6,229 nucleotides of DNA from Lutibacter sp. (GTDB lineage Bacteria; Bacteroidota; Bacteroidia; Flavobacteriales; Flavobacteriaceae). Position 1 is the first letter of the stretch. Every line of letters starts with the position of its first letter. Under the pieces are notes generated by a model. That model had not been told where the DNA came from and made no database searches. It saw only the letters and a program-made list of their open reading frames with translations. The translations under genes and the position numbers were made by a program. Below are positions 6,044 to 6,229 of this stretch, piece after piece. The stretch lies in contig SDWL01000177.1 in the NCBI GenBank assembly GCA_004195315.1, positions 1 through 6,229 of the forward strand. The letters are read 5' to 3'.

Positions 6044-6077
6044 AATAAAAAGCGAGCTATTTAGCTCGCTTTTTATT
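6044..6077 (+). terminator. Intrinsic terminator of rho
   Basis: A 12-bp perfect stem, AAAAAGCGAGCT (6047-6058) with AGCTCGCTTTTT (6063-6074), encloses an ATTT loop, and three further A-T pairs extend it to 6044-6077. The G+C-rich core followed by a T-run, 21 bp after the rho stop, is a textbook Rho-independent terminator. The A-run on the left arm means it could also act on transcription entering from the right. Confidence 0.9.
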
Positions 6078-6229
6078 TGCTTATTTTCTCCTATTCAAAT
6101 TAGTTAGCAAAAGAGAAATACCATTTTTATCGGATCAAGTCCAAAAGTTGTGGGATTTTAAATTAGGCAAAAATATTTGTTAGTCTAAAGAGAAAGAACT
6201 CTACATTTCTAACACCTCTAAATTGTGAT
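6078..6229. other. Unassigned sequence after rho terminator
   Basis: These last 152 bases hold no convincing gene on either strand: all frames are short or broken by stops. I see no tRNA, no second adapter and no clear repeat. It may be intergenic, or the beginning of a region leading to a gene beyond the edge. Confidence 0.4.

Noticed and set aside
6078..6229. Start or end of a further gene at the right edge
   Set aside because: All frames are short and interrupted by stops, and no recognisable protein fragment or RNA gene is present.
20..6229. A defence, secretion, CRISPR or other novel accessory system
   Set aside because: Every sizeable gene belongs to a known housekeeping or conserved Bacteroidota family; no arrays, toxins, nucleases, reverse transcriptases or integrases are visible.

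Overview
This window looks like ordinary chromosomal backbone from a low-GC member of the Bacteroidota, most likely class Flavobacteriia. Four things point there: strong A+T richness, several TAnnTTTG (-7 type) promoter boxes ahead of genes, a DUF4293 membrane protein beside rho, and a Rho with a long charged, Pro/Gln/Asn-rich insert after its N-terminal domain. No mobile element, CRISPR array, tRNA or rRNA is visible. The first 19 bases are a Nextera/Tn5 mosaic end, a library adapter and not genome, so the contig comes from short-read tagmentation data and its left edge is artificial.

Layout. (1) 20-579, +: the 3' part of a membrane diadenylate cyclase (cdaA), cut by the contig edge. (2) 673-3181, -: a two-gene operon, truA followed by an MsbA/MdlB-like ABC exporter, overlapping by 8 bp. 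It converges on cdaA. (3) 3249-3746, +: a YfcE-like metallophosphoesterase, divergent from truA across a very short intergenic region with interlocking promoter boxes. (4) 3746-3779: a perfect hairpin with a T-run on both strands, a bidirectional terminator shared with (5) 3807-4241, -: a DUF4293 four-helix membrane protein. (6) 4242-4460: a divergent promoter region and a long, G-poor rho leader with a hairpin at its predicted 5' end. (7) 4461-6022, +: rho, split between two frames. (8) 6044-6077: a strong intrinsic terminator. (9) 6078-6229: nothing assignable.

The genes are housekeeping functions: c-di-AMP synthesis, tRNA pseudouridylation, export, phosphoester hydrolysis and transcription termination. 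From memory this gene order recurs in Flavobacteriia, but I could not search for it. I see no previously undescribed multi-gene system. The observation most worth checking is the break in rho. The N-terminal domain plus insert (frame of 4461) and the RNA-binding/ATPase part (frame of 4955) are out of register by one base. The start of the cold-shock-like RNA-binding domain is missing, and the break lies exactly at the end of a 27-bp tandem repeat. That suggests repeat slippage or an assembly collapse. Second is the rho leader itself, which looks suited to autoregulation.
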